Positions 10,613-22,497 of a DNA stretch of 64,000 nucleotides are shown in pieces (positions within the stretch are counted from its first letter, which is position 1; every line of letters begins with the position of its first letter). The position numbers were made by a program, and so were the translations under genes. The notes under the pieces were generated by a model, which was not told the DNA's origin, ran no database searches, and saw only the letters and a list, made by a program, of their open reading frames with translations. This stretch comes from Rhizophagus clarus (lineage: Eukaryota > Glomeromycota > Glomeromycetes > Glomerales > Glomeraceae): NCBI GenBank assembly GCA_015698045.1, contig BLAL01000044.1, forward strand, positions 1,600,365 to 1,664,364, written 5' to 3'.

Positions 10613-12450
10613 TAGATCAGATTTTTAAAAATTTATTAGTGGATATTAAAAAGTATTTTTATTTAATAAAAAAATAATAGTAATAATAATCATAAAGGAT
10701 AAAAAAAGAGGTTAATAAACATAAAAAGATAATAATATTTTTTATTTATATATTATAAAATAATAATAAATTTGATATTTATAATTTTTTTTATTTTAAA
10801 ATTTAAATGAAAGTAAATTTTTTTCTAATGAAGAAACTGAATTACAGTTTATAAAAAAAAAATCTTATTTTATTTATAAGAATAACTTAATAAATGAAGA
10901 AAGGATATAATTTAAAATCATTATTACTTTATATATAAAATATAAATATAATACACATATAATTTTGTATTACATTTAAGATAATCAGTATTTATAATTT
11001 AACCCTAAAAGATTGCAGCTTTAAGCTTATAAAATAATGTAATTTTAAATATAATTTTTTTTTATTGTAAATGTAAATAGAAAACTTATTTTTATTATTT
11101 AAATAAATAAAGAAGCAACTTATAATATATCTTCATCCTTTTCAACTTTTGATATAAAATCAAATATATTTATTAATAAAAATAATTTAATAATACAACT
11201 ATTAATACTTTTTACTGTTGCTTTTATTATTATTCAATTACTACTATAACTTTATTAGCAAAAACAATAAATTCAACTTTTTAATAATCTTTACACCTCT
11301 AATATTAAGTTAAACTAATTCAAGAAAAACTAATAAAATTATAAATCTATTATTAAAAAATAAGTTATATTAAATGTTTAATAAAAAAAAAAGAAGGAAT
11401 CAGATTAATTAAAAATAATAATTTAATACTTATCATCCATTATCTTAACAAGTTAAATATTTATATCTTAAATTAAAATATTAGATAATTGCAAATAATC
11501 CAAAATTATATCATAAAAATATTATATTTTGTATGATAAAGTCTAATAAAATTTTAAAGATAAATTCATTTTTTTCAGAAAGAAAAATAGTTATTATATT
11601 TAAAGACCTATATGTTAATTCAAAAAAAAGTTAGAAAAGATTTATTTATTATATATTATTAAAATTGGGTAATATTTAAAATTATGTTTAATCATATGAT
11701 TTTGAAAAAAAATTTTTTATAAATAAAATATTTTGACATATATATGGTTTTTTAAATTATATATATTAAATATATTTTAATCTGCTTTACAAATTTACTT
11801 AGAATACCAAGTGAGGGTTATAAATACTATTTTTAATTTATTTTAATTTTTTTATTTTTATTATTCTTTTATAAAAATGATCAATAAATTCCATTTGTTT
11901 ATATATAAATCAAAACTAGTATAAAAATCTACTTTGTTCTTTAAGTAAATCTAAAGAGTAGGCTAAAATACACTTATTCTACAATTTTCAAGTTTATATC
12001 AATTTTGATTTATTAAAAATTTATTCATTTGTATTATGTTAAATTATGTAATTAAATATGACTTTAGATACCTAAAATTGAAAATAAACAGCATCACTTT
12101 TGTATCATGTGATTAAAATTAAATAAAATTGATTTTTTTTATTTATTTTAATTTAATCAATATAAATAAACTTTATTTTTATCCATAGTATTTATAATTA
12201 ATATATTGAATTAAATTTTAAAATTAAGTGCTGCATTTTTTTGTAAGCCACTATATATATAATGTAATATTTTTTTCCTTCGGTAATATATGATTTTGCA
12301 TCATTTCTCCATTTGGCTTCTATACACATCTTTGAAGTTCATTACTTAATGTTAAGATGGTTTATTCAAGATTATTATCTTGTGATCCCATTAGATATTT
12401 GCAAAAAAAAAGATAGTAATGGCAAAGTTTATATATTTCCTAAAAAAATA
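10613..12450. other. AT-rich spacer, no gene seen
   Basis: About 1.8 kb of very AT-rich DNA without a plausible frame, RNA gene or clear repeat on either strand. Confidence 0.6.
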
Positions 12451-12452
12451 CC

Positions 12453-13680
12453 CTAGATCATTTCTGTAGTTAGAATATTATAGATCAGCATCTTGTAAAA
12501 AACTGTTGTCAAACTGATTTCTGATATCAATTTTCCTAACGTAAACTTTTTCTGACAATGATTTTCTAACAAGACATAATCCTGACTAGACATTTTCCTG
12601 AATAAGATGTTTTCCCAACATAACATTATCATGATGATAAATATCCTAACAAACAACATCCTGACATGACAATTTCCCAAAATCAATTTATAAAAAAATG
12701 TTAACTTTGGTTAAGTAACAAAATACATTATAAAATTGAAAATTTTAAATTTAATTTTTTTAAAATTTAATTAGTTTTATTGATAATCATTATTTTGCGA
12801 TAATAGATATACAAAATAAATAGGGTAAAAATAATTTATTTAGAAAGTAATTGTTGTTCATTAATATTTTTATCATTATCGCTATTTTCAATTTAGTTGA
12901 GACTGATCAAATTTTGGATAAAAATAATAAAATACCGAAAATACTTACTTACATCACGAGCTGATCAGCAATAATCAATAATTTACCAAGCAAAAATCTG
13001 TTCAAACGTTCAAAAAAAAAAAAAATAATTTTTTATTATATAACTTGGTTGGATATCGTACAATAAAATTGGGTCAGTATTAATATGAGTGACAGTTGAC
13101 TTGCACCATATATTTCACTTAACTTGTCTCTAAAAGATAGCATCTCTTTAATAACATTTAATTTTTCTTTTTTTAACTCATCCCCTTTTCCTTAAGGAAG
13201 GCATTAAAATATACTGTTTTTCGCTTTCACATTCTTCTTTTATTTTTTAGGCTTCTAATTAATTATCTCCTTATGTAATTTTAATTAAAAATATTTTACT
13301 AATCAAAGTATCGGACAGTTCGTTCATTTGTAAAAAGTGGTTCGATATTTGGGGTTTCATTACTGGCATAAATTTCCCATTTAACATTTCGAAATATTTC
13401 TTCGGGAAATTTAAAAATTTTCCAAAGTCAAATATATATATCTTTTCATTTTTGATAATGTGTGTGAAATTGTAATTGTGTTCAAAAAAACAATTGTTTT
13501 ATATTATAAAATTTAATTTTCTATTAATTTATTTATTATATTTTTTTTAATCTTTATTTTTTTTTACAGTAAAATCGAAATTTGATTTCGGGAAATTGAA
13601 TTGTTTTTTACGGATACGGCATGATTTCCCAACATCAATTTTCCTGACGTAACCTTTTCCCAATGATGAGAAAGACTGTG
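12453..13680. repeat. Degenerate CCTGACATGAC / TTTCCCAAC repeats and splice-like remnants
   Basis: Short repeats built on TTTTCCTGAC and TTTCCCAACAT recur at 12515-12690 and again at 13626-13670 in the same orientation. Between them, 13160-13560 has T-rich tracts ending in TTTTAG and a TTTACTAATC box, and looks like a decayed piece of the mini-exon array family. The open minus frame over 12453-12686 comes from the repeats and has no coding support. Confidence 0.35.
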
Positions 13681-14538
13681 ATCAAGAAAATATCCAAGTT
13701 TGAGATCATTTTTTAATAGATAGATTTTTGTTTTATTAGTTTTATGTGAAATTGTTATTTTTTACTTGTCGGAGGAAAAGAAATACCAAAGCACTTCTCT
13801 AGAAATAATCCTTTTATATGTTTTACAATCATTTGGTAAAATAAATACCCATATACACTAGCATAGAGAATCCGCGTTGAAATACGGAATGTTGTCATAG
13901 CTTTACCCCTATTTCTGGAAAAGATGATCCTGTCCGGTGCTTGTACCTAAAGACAAAAAAAGTTAGTCTGGTCCCATAACCCCTTATCCCCATATGTTCA
14001 AGTAATGAATAATAATAACAAAAATATTTTTGTAAATTCTTGGCCGTGAGGCCTTACGCAAGAGAAAAGTTTTTTATTAACTATAAAAATTTTTGAAATA
14101 TTCGTTGGACCCTCTGGAATCATGTATGTACAGTATATGAATATGCTACAATACATAATGCTCCTATTCTCCTATCCCTATTCACTTATTTCATTCGTGT
14201 CTAAAGAATGATACCTGTAGGCCGAAGGAAGAACTATAATATATACCCGGCGAGACGTTATTTACTTCAGTAAACTGCTTATAGTGTATAGACCAAAGGT
14301 AAAGGAAAAAATATTTTTTTTTTTTTTCTTGCTTCGAGTATATAGTTCTATTCATTTGTGGCGCAGTTCGATTCAAAGTTGTTTCATAATAAATGTTCCC
14401 TTTAATGAGGATCGAAAGTGAAAGGAAAAAATAGGCAGGGTATTTATAAAAAATATCATATAGATCCGCATAATTAAAACTATCAGGAGCATTGGCGTAA
14501 ATTACATCCCACGATTTGCAAATATACACAGCTTATCT
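13681..14538. other. Spacer of moderate GC, no recognised gene
   Basis: Base composition is less extreme than in neighbours, and a 112-codon minus frame exists (14191-14529). I find no motif, splice continuation or promoter to support it. It could be an unrecognised gene fragment. Confidence 0.4.
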
Positions 14539-15109
14539 GGGTCGCGTTTAACTCACCGACAATCACTTCACCGACAAACGTTTCGCCGACAAACGTTTCG
14601 ACGACAGGATCATCTCACCGACAAGTCGTTTCACCGACACTTACATATATCACAATAAATTAAATATAATTTTTTTTCTTTATACAATTGTACAAGACAG
14701 CCAAAATTATTGTTATTATATAATACGAGATAGTGTGTACATAAGGGTAAATATAAAATATTATTTATATTTTCAGATTAAATCCCAATATACAGTATAT
14801 CAATATATGTATATTTTTAATTGTCCCTACCAATTATTAATGAACATAAGATTAATGTTTAAGTTTTTTTCCAATACCTTCTTGTATTAAATATTTTTTT
14901 TTTAAAAAACTATTATATTAGCTGTAATGCGTAAAAAAGGGGGAAAAATGCTTTATAAAAAGAATTTTATTTGCATCAGCGGCGGTGAAACAACTGTCGG
15001 TGAAATGACTGTCGGTGAAACGTTTGTCGGTGAAATGACCCTGTCGGCGAAACGTGTGTCGGCGAAGTGATTGTCGGTGAAGTAATTGTCGGTGAAATGA
15101 ACCAGACCC
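14539..15109. mobile_element. 571-bp element with long arms made of TTCACCGACA repeats
   Basis: Both ends start GGGTC and read inward through tandem copies of (T)TTCACCGACAA(T/A)CA. The left arm is 14539-14640 and the right arm 14978-15109, on opposite strands. Each arm has five to nine variants of the short repeat. The centre is AT-rich without a gene. It is probably a non-autonomous DNA element whose arms carry many transposase binding sites. I cannot see a convincing target duplication (only an imperfect TTAT on both sides). Confidence 0.7.
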
Positions 15110-15156
15110 GTTATAAATTTATGGAGTAATTGTATATCTACCGTTTATTATCTAGA

Positions 15157-15908
15157 TTGGCTGATATGCAAAAAATCGTAATAAAGAATCTACATCATGG
15201 ATCGAGATCTGTAAAAACAGTAGATGATAATTCAATTACGTACTGCTAATTCCTATTCAAAAACGGATTAATGTGTTATTAGCCATACACGTAATTTGAA
15301 TGCGCTAAACGTCAGTAGGATAATAAAAATATACCGTTTATTTACCCGTGGGTATTAACGACGTCCTGTCTTACGATCCGCAGGATGTGTTTTTTTATTA
15401 GTAATTCAGAACTGCGTAATGAGTGAGATAGAACATACCAGAACTTTAGGGAAAGTGTATCACAAGAGCAATACAAAAACATTATTTCTCTTGGCCGGGG
15501 TTATTAATAGACCCTATGATTGCGGACGTACTACTACGCATAGAATATTCTGCGATTCACATGAACCAGTGACGTATTATTGCGCCACCCACGTGATCGA
15601 AAAAAACTCATTTGGTGAAACTTTCTCTTTATATCTTCCATCACGATAATAATAACCTCCATTATATCAACTGTATTCATTATAACCATCATCATCAGAA
15701 TCATCTGGCATCTCTTCCTCAGAATCATTATCGTGGCTAGAGCCACCATCACTCCTCATCCTTTTCCAGTGATCTAAATACCCCGAGGAATATAGCTAAT
15801 CACTCATTAATCCGTTTTTGGATAAAGTTGATAAGATCTAGTATTACAGATGATGAATATTCTTTATTCCGATTTTTTTTTTTTTTTTGCTTATCAGCCA
15901 GCCAATAT
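15157..15908. repeat. Foldback with about 130-bp diverged arms
   Basis: The left arm (15157-15287) and right arm (15793-15908) are inverted copies. Shared text includes GGCTGATA(T/A)GCAAAAA, ATAAAGAAT and CAAAAACGGATTAATG. The arms appear to duplicate the 5' region of the broken gene lying in between. Confidence 0.6.
15588..15812 (-). pseudogene. Broken small acidic-protein gene
   Basis: On the minus strand a frame starting ATG at 15812 reads through one early TAG. It continues with a serine/acidic stretch (DNDSEEEMPDDSDDDGYNEY), meets a TGA, then continues with a Tyr/Gly-rich part. Composition is protein-like and differs from the spacer, but two stops interrupt it. I do not recognise the family. 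An antisense plus frame (15419-15649) overlaps it and has less support. Confidence 0.35.
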
Positions 15909-15909
15909 A

Positions 15910-16225
15910 CCACTATTTCATCTATAACATATCAGTTAAAAGAAGGAGGTCATGTCGAACCTACAGTATTTTGACGATTTATAGCAATTTTATAGACTTA
16001 TAGCAGTTTATAGCAGTTTGTATCAAGTATATTACAAAATATTGGATCATTTAAAAAAAATAAAGTTTTATGATTTTGCATGCTAAAGTTTTTTCTGCTT
16101 TTTAATTTTATTAGATAGACATGTGTTGTTAGTAACATATGATGAATATTAAAACTAGGAAATTTTATAATAAAAATTTTAGAAATTTCATTTCAACCTG
16201 TGATAATGGTTTATAAACTGACTAA
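15910..16225. other. 3' flank of the protease gene
   Basis: AT-rich, with a short ATAGCAGTTT repeat near 15980-16020. No gene is seen. Confidence 0.5.
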
Positions 16226-17454
16226 TTATAGTAACTGTTGGTTTAATTTGCCAAATCCAACCCGAAATTCACCTTGATCAAAAATGCTGTATACGTTCTT
16301 TAAGAATGGAATGCCAATAATCCATGCGTCCGATCCTATAGGATTTTGAAAAAAGAATACTTTTAAAAACCATTCTTATTAAACATTTTTGATTATAAAT
16401 ATATTAGACAAATAGTATAGATACCAGTATCGATTCCCTGAATAGATCCATAGCAATCGTTTCCTTGTTTGAGTATAAAATCTCTATAATCCATATTCCA
16501 AGTCATACCGCTGAATCTCAGACCAATTTCAATATTGGTTGAACAAGGTATTAAGTAGAACCCCTTACCTACCGCTACGGACTTGGGAACTTTATTATAA
16601 AGTGCATTTGCATCGGCAATTGGCATAATTATGCTTGCACTCCCAGTATCGATTGATCCAATACGATCTTGAAAACCTAATGGTTGGCCACCGACAAAGC
16701 AGTCATCGAGAGGAATCTTCCACAAACCTTTATTATTATTCGCTAGATTTGTCCAGGTAAGTGAATTAGCATCGTATCTTGCTGGATTACTCCCGCCGAT
16801 TGTTAATTCGCTTGGCGTGTTATCTGCATCTCTTCCAAGCATAAAAGAGAATTGTGGTTGATCGAGTGCCTTGTTATTTATAAGGTTCGTGACTGGTGTG
16901 AGTTGTCCGTTTTGGCTTGCTGAGCTAAGTGCCATCCCCATTATACCCACAAATGTGTAATCGGCAAAATCATCGGAAACCGTGTCAACAAGTCCGAAAT
17001 CTTGCGTTTCCACCGAAATACTCCCGATTTCGATATCGGTCGTGGCACAAGTTCCTTTTACAAATGCACCGCTAACGTAATTGACTTGGAAAGATCGTTC
17101 GATACGTTTGTAAGAATCATCAAGGTATGAATTATATTTATTTTTACGACTGCACGCAGGTGAAATACATTCATCACCTATAACAAACAAATCGGCCGAT
17201 CCCGTGTCGAATAGCATATAAAGCTCTTGTGGTTCTCCCGTGCCGAAAGTAACTTCTCCAAAATAAGAAAGGTCCGGTTGATCTTGGTCCAATGTTATTT
17301 GTTCGGTTGCTCGCCTGGAAACATTATATGCCCTGCGACGAGTGATTGGTTTCATCTTTAGCGGAATTGTATGCACTTTAGGCCGTTCATAAGGTAATGC
17401 ATCAACAAATAGAAAAACTGCTATTGCTAACGTAAATATATGCAAAGCGTGCAT
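16226..17454 (-). CDS. Pepsin-type aspartic protease (A1 family), two exons
   Basis: Exon 1 is 17454-16425 and exon 2 is 16335-16226. The 89-nt intron (gtatct...ctatag) lies in the last codons, so the unspliced frame would lose the C-terminal 37 or so residues. The joined protein is 379 aa, as expected for the family. Residues 1-20 form a signal peptide, and a basic propeptide follows (RRR at about 39-41). The catalytic motifs are DTGSADLFV (Asp83) and DTGSASI (Asp269). The flap tyrosine is in VNYVSG (about 125). A cysteine pair CISPAC (96/101) lies after the first active-site loop. The C-terminal exon supplies the conserved W-I-I-G-I-PFL...YSIFD block. It should be a secreted or vacuolar endopeptidase active at acid pH. 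All key residues are present, so it looks functional. It is the only ordinary host gene in the window. Confidence 0.95.
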
Positions 17455-17527
17455 GATATCTTCTTATACGAGTGATTATATTCACAAAAAAGAAATTGCG
17501 TTCTAGCTTCACTTACTCCACTCACAC

Positions 17528-17542
17528 ACATTTATATACTTC
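17528..17542 (-). promoter_or_regulatory. TATA box of the protease gene
   Basis: AAGTATATAAAT on the minus strand, about 80 nt upstream of the protease start codon, is a good TATA-box candidate. No other basal signal stands out. Confidence 0.5.
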
Positions 17543-17599
17543 GAGAATGCTTAAACATTCTAACTCGAATAAGGTTTAAAGAAAATTAATTAAATGAGA

Positions 17600-17890
17600 A
17601 AAACGAAAAAAAAAAATGATCATCAAATTAGGATTACATTATCGTCACTATGAAAATTAATTGAATTTCTTTATAAGATCATCACCAATTTGAGTTATCG
17701 AATTTGTAATGACAACAAATCCTTTCAACTGTCATGAATATAGAACCTTAATTTATAATTCGTAATAATATGTTCAGTTTGACTTGTAGAGCCAGAAAAC
17801 GTTTCAAGAAGCTAGCCGGATAATAAACCAATCCTACCTTATTGCTACTTTGTAAATATCGATGACGGATGTCAAGCTATATTTTAATGT
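17600..17890. other. Upstream spacer of the protease gene
   Basis: Ordinary AT-rich intergenic DNA. I see no gene or repeat. Confidence 0.5.
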
Positions 17891-17893
17891 AGA

Positions 17894-18892
17894 TCGCAGA
17901 CTAATTTGTTAAGCTTCACCGGCATGATTATCACCTGTCTATCTGCTCAGCATTGTAAGAAAAAAAAGAAAACTCCTTTTTCCATTAAACAGTAATTGTC
18001 CTATTTATGCACAATTTATTGGGGTGTCTACTATAAGTTTAATCACAAATATAGGAGAAGCTCCTTAATAAAAATGATTAATAAGGACAGATTTTCTGTA
18101 ACAAATTTTGAAATTCCCAGTTTATTAATAAATTTATAATTAAAATTAGTGTCACGAAAATTTTAATTTCTTATGTTCCATCTATTATTTGTAATTTTTG
18201 CCAATAAAATTTAATTCTTTAGAGGTATCTTTATAAAATTGCAATCATGAATTTGAAAATTTCTCAAAGAATTTGATCACAATATTAGTGTAAAATTTAT
18301 TTGAAGAATTTATTAATATTTTTTATATCATCTATTTCGGGATGTCAGATCAGGAAAGTATTCAAAATAGCTTGTATACAAAAAAATCTGTACTAATCAT
18401 TTTTACTATGGGGCTTCTCCTATATTTATGATTAAACTTATAGTAGATACTCTAACAATTTATGCACATAAAAAGGATTGTTGGAAAAATTACTTCTTTC
18501 TTATAACACTTTGTACAAAAATTTTACAAATTATATACCTCTAAGATTATTTAATACAAAATATTCACACATCTTAATGCCTGTTGTCTGAACTCTTCTA
18601 AGTCATTTAATAATCTTGGAAAAAGATTTTAACAAAAGTTTTAGCTATAATAATAAATAAATATATATAATAATAATGAGTTTTTGCATTATCCATCAAG
18701 GAAAATTTTAAAATTTAATCAGTATATCTAATGTATTTTTTGAGTTTATTCACTAATAACAAATAAAAAGTTTTTTTTATTTGATTTATTAAAAGTAATT
18801 ATTTATATATTACAAATAACAGATAAACAAAAATTTTAGTTTACAGTAGATGTGATAATCATACTGGTGAAGCTTAACAAATTAGTCCAGTA
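17894..18892. mobile_element. 1-kb TIR element with a second element nested inside
   Basis: Inverted ends share GACTAATTTGTTAAGCTTC and, after a short mismatch, ATGATTATCAC (left 17899-17937, right 18853-18889). The element contains no gene and is interrupted by another TIR element at about 18025-18455. Confidence 0.6.
18025..18455. mobile_element. Nested 430-bp MITE-like element
   Basis: The ends are inverted copies: GTCTACTATAAGTTTAATCA at the left and a near-identical inverted copy at the right, followed on both sides by AAATATAGGAGAAGC. The repeat may extend about 20 bp further out with G-to-A differences. No coding frame. Confidence 0.65.
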
Positions 18893-19120
18893 TAAAATAT
18901 AGGCAATCTATATTAAAATATAGATCTGATTTAATATAAAATATTGATTCATCTAATATAAAATATAGGAAAATCTAGTATAAAATATAGATAAATCTGG
19001 TATAAAATATAGATTTATATATTTTGTACTATATTTATCTATTCCATACTAGATTTATCTAGTATTTTATACTAGATTTTTTTTATATTTTAATATAAAT
19101 AAATCTAGTATTTAATACTA
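18880..19120. repeat. AT-rich minisatellite (AATCTAGTATAAAATATAGAT)
   Basis: About eight variants of a roughly 22-27-bp unit around TAGTATAAAATATAG, changing orientation near 19030 so the block can fold back on itself. Confidence 0.7.
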
Positions 19121-19326
19121 AACTTTTGATCAGAACAGCAGGTCATAATTATTATGGTTTTAAAATATATGAATCAGGTATTGATCAACAGATAAACAAA
19201 ATTTGTGCACAATAATTATGATTCATGATTTTTATGTAATATTATGATTGGCCAATTATTATTACATAAATTTATAATATTAGTCACAAATTTTAAAATT
19301 TAATCAATGCAAAAGTTTTATAATAG

Positions 19327-19405
19327 AGTATACATATAAACTGTACTGTACGAAAAATTAAACTGTATTGTACGAATAGTGATTGTATGATTAGTTGTTT
19401 TGAGT
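19327..19405. repeat. 79-bp dispersed repeat, copy 1
   Basis: It contains GTATACATAT, AACTGTACTGTACGAAAA and TTGTACGA-type text. A second copy is at 34057-34133. Each copy abuts a CAGGTCGAAT terminus (at 19410 and 34055), though on opposite sides. Confidence 0.65.
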
Positions 19406-19409
19406 ATCA

Positions 19410-20095
19410 CAGGTCGAATGATGTCAAATCGGCTATCAATCGGCTATCAATCGGCCATCAGGATTGATGAACGGTCAAACCAATCGATATTCAATTGGCA
19501 ATAAATCGTACTACCTGATTGATGCCGGATTATGTCAAAAATCGGCACCAAATCGGCATGCCGATTGAAAGATCAATGATCGTCAATTGATGGTCGATTG
19601 ATGATTGATTGATGGTTGATCGATGGTCGATTGATGGTTGATTGATGGTCAAATTATGGTCAAATTATGGTCAAATTATGGTCAAATTATGGTCGACTGA
19701 CCAATTTTTGTAGAATCATATAACGAATAATAAAATTTATTATAGCACATAATATTTAGAATTACAAATAAAATACATAGTATCTTTATTTATATTAATA
19801 AGTATTTAAAATAAAAATATTCATCATAATAATATGTTAGTATATGACTGATAAAGTTAGTAATATTTAATAAATAGTAAAGCGTAAATATAAAAAGTTA
19901 GTAATAATTACACAAATACAAAAAGCTAGTATTATGAAGAGTTTGATAAAATTTATAAAAAAAAAAAGAAAAAAATACGTGATGATGTTAGTAAAATATA
20001 AAAAAAAGAATAACATTAGTAATATTAAAAAAAAGAATAACATTAAAAAAAGGTAAAGTTAATATTATAAAATAAAATATAGTTAGTAATCAGTA
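19410..20095. mobile_element. Left-end fragment of the CAGGTCGAAT element family
   Basis: It begins CAGGTCGAATGATG and matches the left ends at 20775 and 35173 for about 600 bp. Shared parts are the CGGCTATCAATCGG repeats, a TGATGGTCAAATTATGG minisatellite (19560-19700) and an AT-rich part with GTTAGTA motifs. No matching right end is seen, so this copy is incomplete. Confidence 0.65.
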
Positions 20096-20522
20096 CAATA
20101 AATTTAATAACAAAAATACAATAATTAATATACCTGTAAAATGTAATAAGAGTAAGAAGAAAATAGAAAAGAAAGAGTGTAAGAAAACAGAAAAAAAAGA
20201 GTGTATATTTTTTAAAAAATAAACAGAGTCGTGTTTAGTTATTTATATGCATGTTAAGATCAGGTCACGTGATAAAGATCAGACCGAATTTTGATTGGTT
20301 AATAATAGATAAATTGAAAAACTATGTTGTAATTTTTTCATCTCATATAGTTATATATATAGTGATCTTTTAAATTTGTATTAAAATTTACCTTGGACTT
20401 TTGAATACCTAATTTTTTTAAAAGCTTCTATTTGTATATTACATGTGTCACGTGATATAATATTGTAAAATTTTGTTAATAAAATTTAGTATTATATGTA
20501 TATTACTCGAATATGTTGCGAT

Positions 20523-20772
20523 TAATCGTGATTAATGTTACATTTGTAATACAAGTTTAAGAAAAGTTTGCTCGAACTTTCTTAATTGTGATCATGTTAC
20601 AATTGTAATACAAGTTTAAGAAAAGTTCACTCAAATTTTTCTTAATCGTGATCATGTTACATTTGTAATACAAGTTTAAGAAAAGTTTGCTCGAATTTTT
20701 CTTAATTGTGATCATGTTATACAATTGTAATACAAGTTTAAGAAAAGTTCGCTCAAATTTTTCTTAATCGTG
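20523..20772. repeat. 62-bp minisatellite, four copies
   Basis: The unit contains GTGATCATGTTACA, TTGTAATACAAG and AAGAAAAGTT...AAATTTTTCTT. The last two are self-complementary, so each copy can form short hairpins. It lies directly left of the 13-kb element. Confidence 0.85.
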
Positions 20773-20939
20773 TACAGGTCGAATGATGCCAAATTGGCTA
20801 TTAATCAGCTATCAATCGGCTATCAGGATTGATGAATAGTCAAATGAATCGATATTCAATCAGCAATAAATCGTACTACCCAATTGATGCTAGATGATGT
20901 CAAAAATTGGCACCAAATCGGATTGCCGATTGAAAGATC

Positions 20940-21095
20940 AATAATCGTTAATTGATAGTTGATTGATGGTCAAATTATGGTCAAATTATGGTCAAATTAT
21001 GGTCGATTGATGGTCGATTGATGGTCAAATTATGGTCAAATTATGGTCAATTTATGGTCAATTTATGGTCAATTGATGGTCGAAAGACCAATTTT
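20940..21095. repeat. GATGGTCAAATTATGGTCAA minisatellite
   Basis: A 12-14-bp unit alternating GATGGTCGATT and AATTATGGTC. Related blocks are at 19560-19700 and 35330-35490, at the same place in the three copies of this element family. Confidence 0.8.
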
Positions 21096-21419
21096 TGTAA
21101 AAACATATAACGAATAATAAAATTTATTATAGCACATAATATTTAGAATTACAAATAAAATACATAGTATCTTTATTTATATTAATAAGCATTTAAAATA
21201 AAAACATTCATTATAATAATATGTTAGTATATGACTGATAAAGTTAGTAATATTTAATAAAAGCGTAAATATAAAAAGTTAGTAATAATTATAATAAAAT
21301 ACACAAATACAAAAAGTTAGTATTATGAAGAGTTTTTAGTAAAATATAGAAAAAAAAGTAACATTAGTAATATTAAAAAAAGGTAAAGTTAATATATAAT
21401 TTAATAAAAAGTGTATTTT

Positions 21420-21840
21420 TTTTAAAAAAATATTACGAAATCTAAAAAAATTCTCTATTAAAAATATCTCATACAAACTCTTAGAAAACCTCAAAAAAAA
21501 AAAAAATCTCTGAATCTTAGAAAATTCAAAAAAAAAAAATCATTTCCTACACAAATCTTGGGATATCTCAAAAAGATATCTCAAAAAAAAAAATTTTCTA
21601 TCAAAAATATTCATACAAACCCTAAAAAATTTCACAAAAAAGGAATCTCTACCAAAATATCCCATATGAACTCTTAGGAAATCTCTCTCAAAAAAATTTT
21701 CTATCAAAGAATCCCTCCTATCAGATATCCCATACGAACCCTTCCCATATGAACTCTTAGGAATTCTCAAAAAAATTTTCTACCAAAGATATCCCATACG
21801 AACCTTTACCATATGAATCACACTTGGAAAATCTTTATAT
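21420..21840. repeat. 67-bp satellite block, left part
   Basis: Units of CCCATACGAACTCTT, CCCATATGAACTCTT, AGAAAATCTCTT, A-run/T-run and TTTTCTATCA. It ends exactly at the retrotransposon's 5' LTR. The block resumes after the 3' LTR. Confidence 0.9.
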
Positions 21841-22275
21841 TGTTACATAAGATTTTATAAATTAGATTATTCTAGTATAATCTATATGAATGAAAAAAGT
21901 TAGGAAATTTATAGGGTAATCTAGAAAATTGTAGTACCCGGAATTAGGATTTAAGACAAATCTAAAAAGTAATAGATTTAGAATAAGATAGAAAGATTAA
22001 AGATTATAAAAGGAAGAGAATTTGGATTAAGTGAAAGGAAGAAGTTTATGCGTTAAACTTAAATTACAGTTAACTGTCACTTGTATTTATTAATAAAGAC
22101 AATTAGGTTGTATGCGTTACAACTGAAAACTTTATTAATAATCCGATCATAAATTATAAACGATAATAAAAGTATTAGCCTTCAGACTATAAATAAACTT
22201 GCTCTCTAAAGTTAAACTCGTTTGTTATTCCAGATCACGTGTAACTTTTCAGTCGGTTGCATTCGCTGGGTAACA
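21841..22275 (+). repeat. 5' LTR
   Basis: Starts TGTTACATAAG and ends GGGTAACA, with inverted TGTTAC/GTAACA termini. TATAAATAA at about 22186-22194 is a likely TATA box for the genomic RNA. Confidence 0.95.
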
Positions 22276-22278
22276 ATT

Positions 22279-22296
22279 TGGTGCGAGTTGGGTGGA
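22279..22296 (+). promoter_or_regulatory. Primer-binding site
   Basis: TGGTGCGAGTTGGGTGGA begins 3 nt after the LTR. It starts with TGG, complementary to a tRNA CCA end. The tRNA identity cannot be decided by eye. Confidence 0.6.
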
Positions 22297-22497
22297 CTAC
22301 AACATTCAACCGCACAGTAATAAATTGTTCCTATATATATATATCCAAACTTCTCCCTGATTGTCATAATCTATTACACCCTAAATAACAAGCAAGACAT
22401 CTTACTATTAATCCTTAGAGTTACCACTTGACTAAAATAAAAATAAATAAATAAAGATTCGAGTGATCTTACTGATAGTGTTATTCGATATTATCCA

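Noticed and set aside
14191-14529. 112-codon minus frame
   Set aside because: No motif, splice extension or promoter, and it overlaps a spacer next to a TIR element.
15930-15980. Possible tRNA (T-loop-like TTCGAC on the minus strand)
   Set aside because: No matching T stem, acceptor stem or A box could be built. No convincing tRNA or rRNA was found anywhere in the window.
16393-17454. Protease read as a truncated single-exon protein
   Set aside because: A canonical 89-nt intron joins the frame to an exon encoding the missing conserved C-terminus, so the gene is complete.
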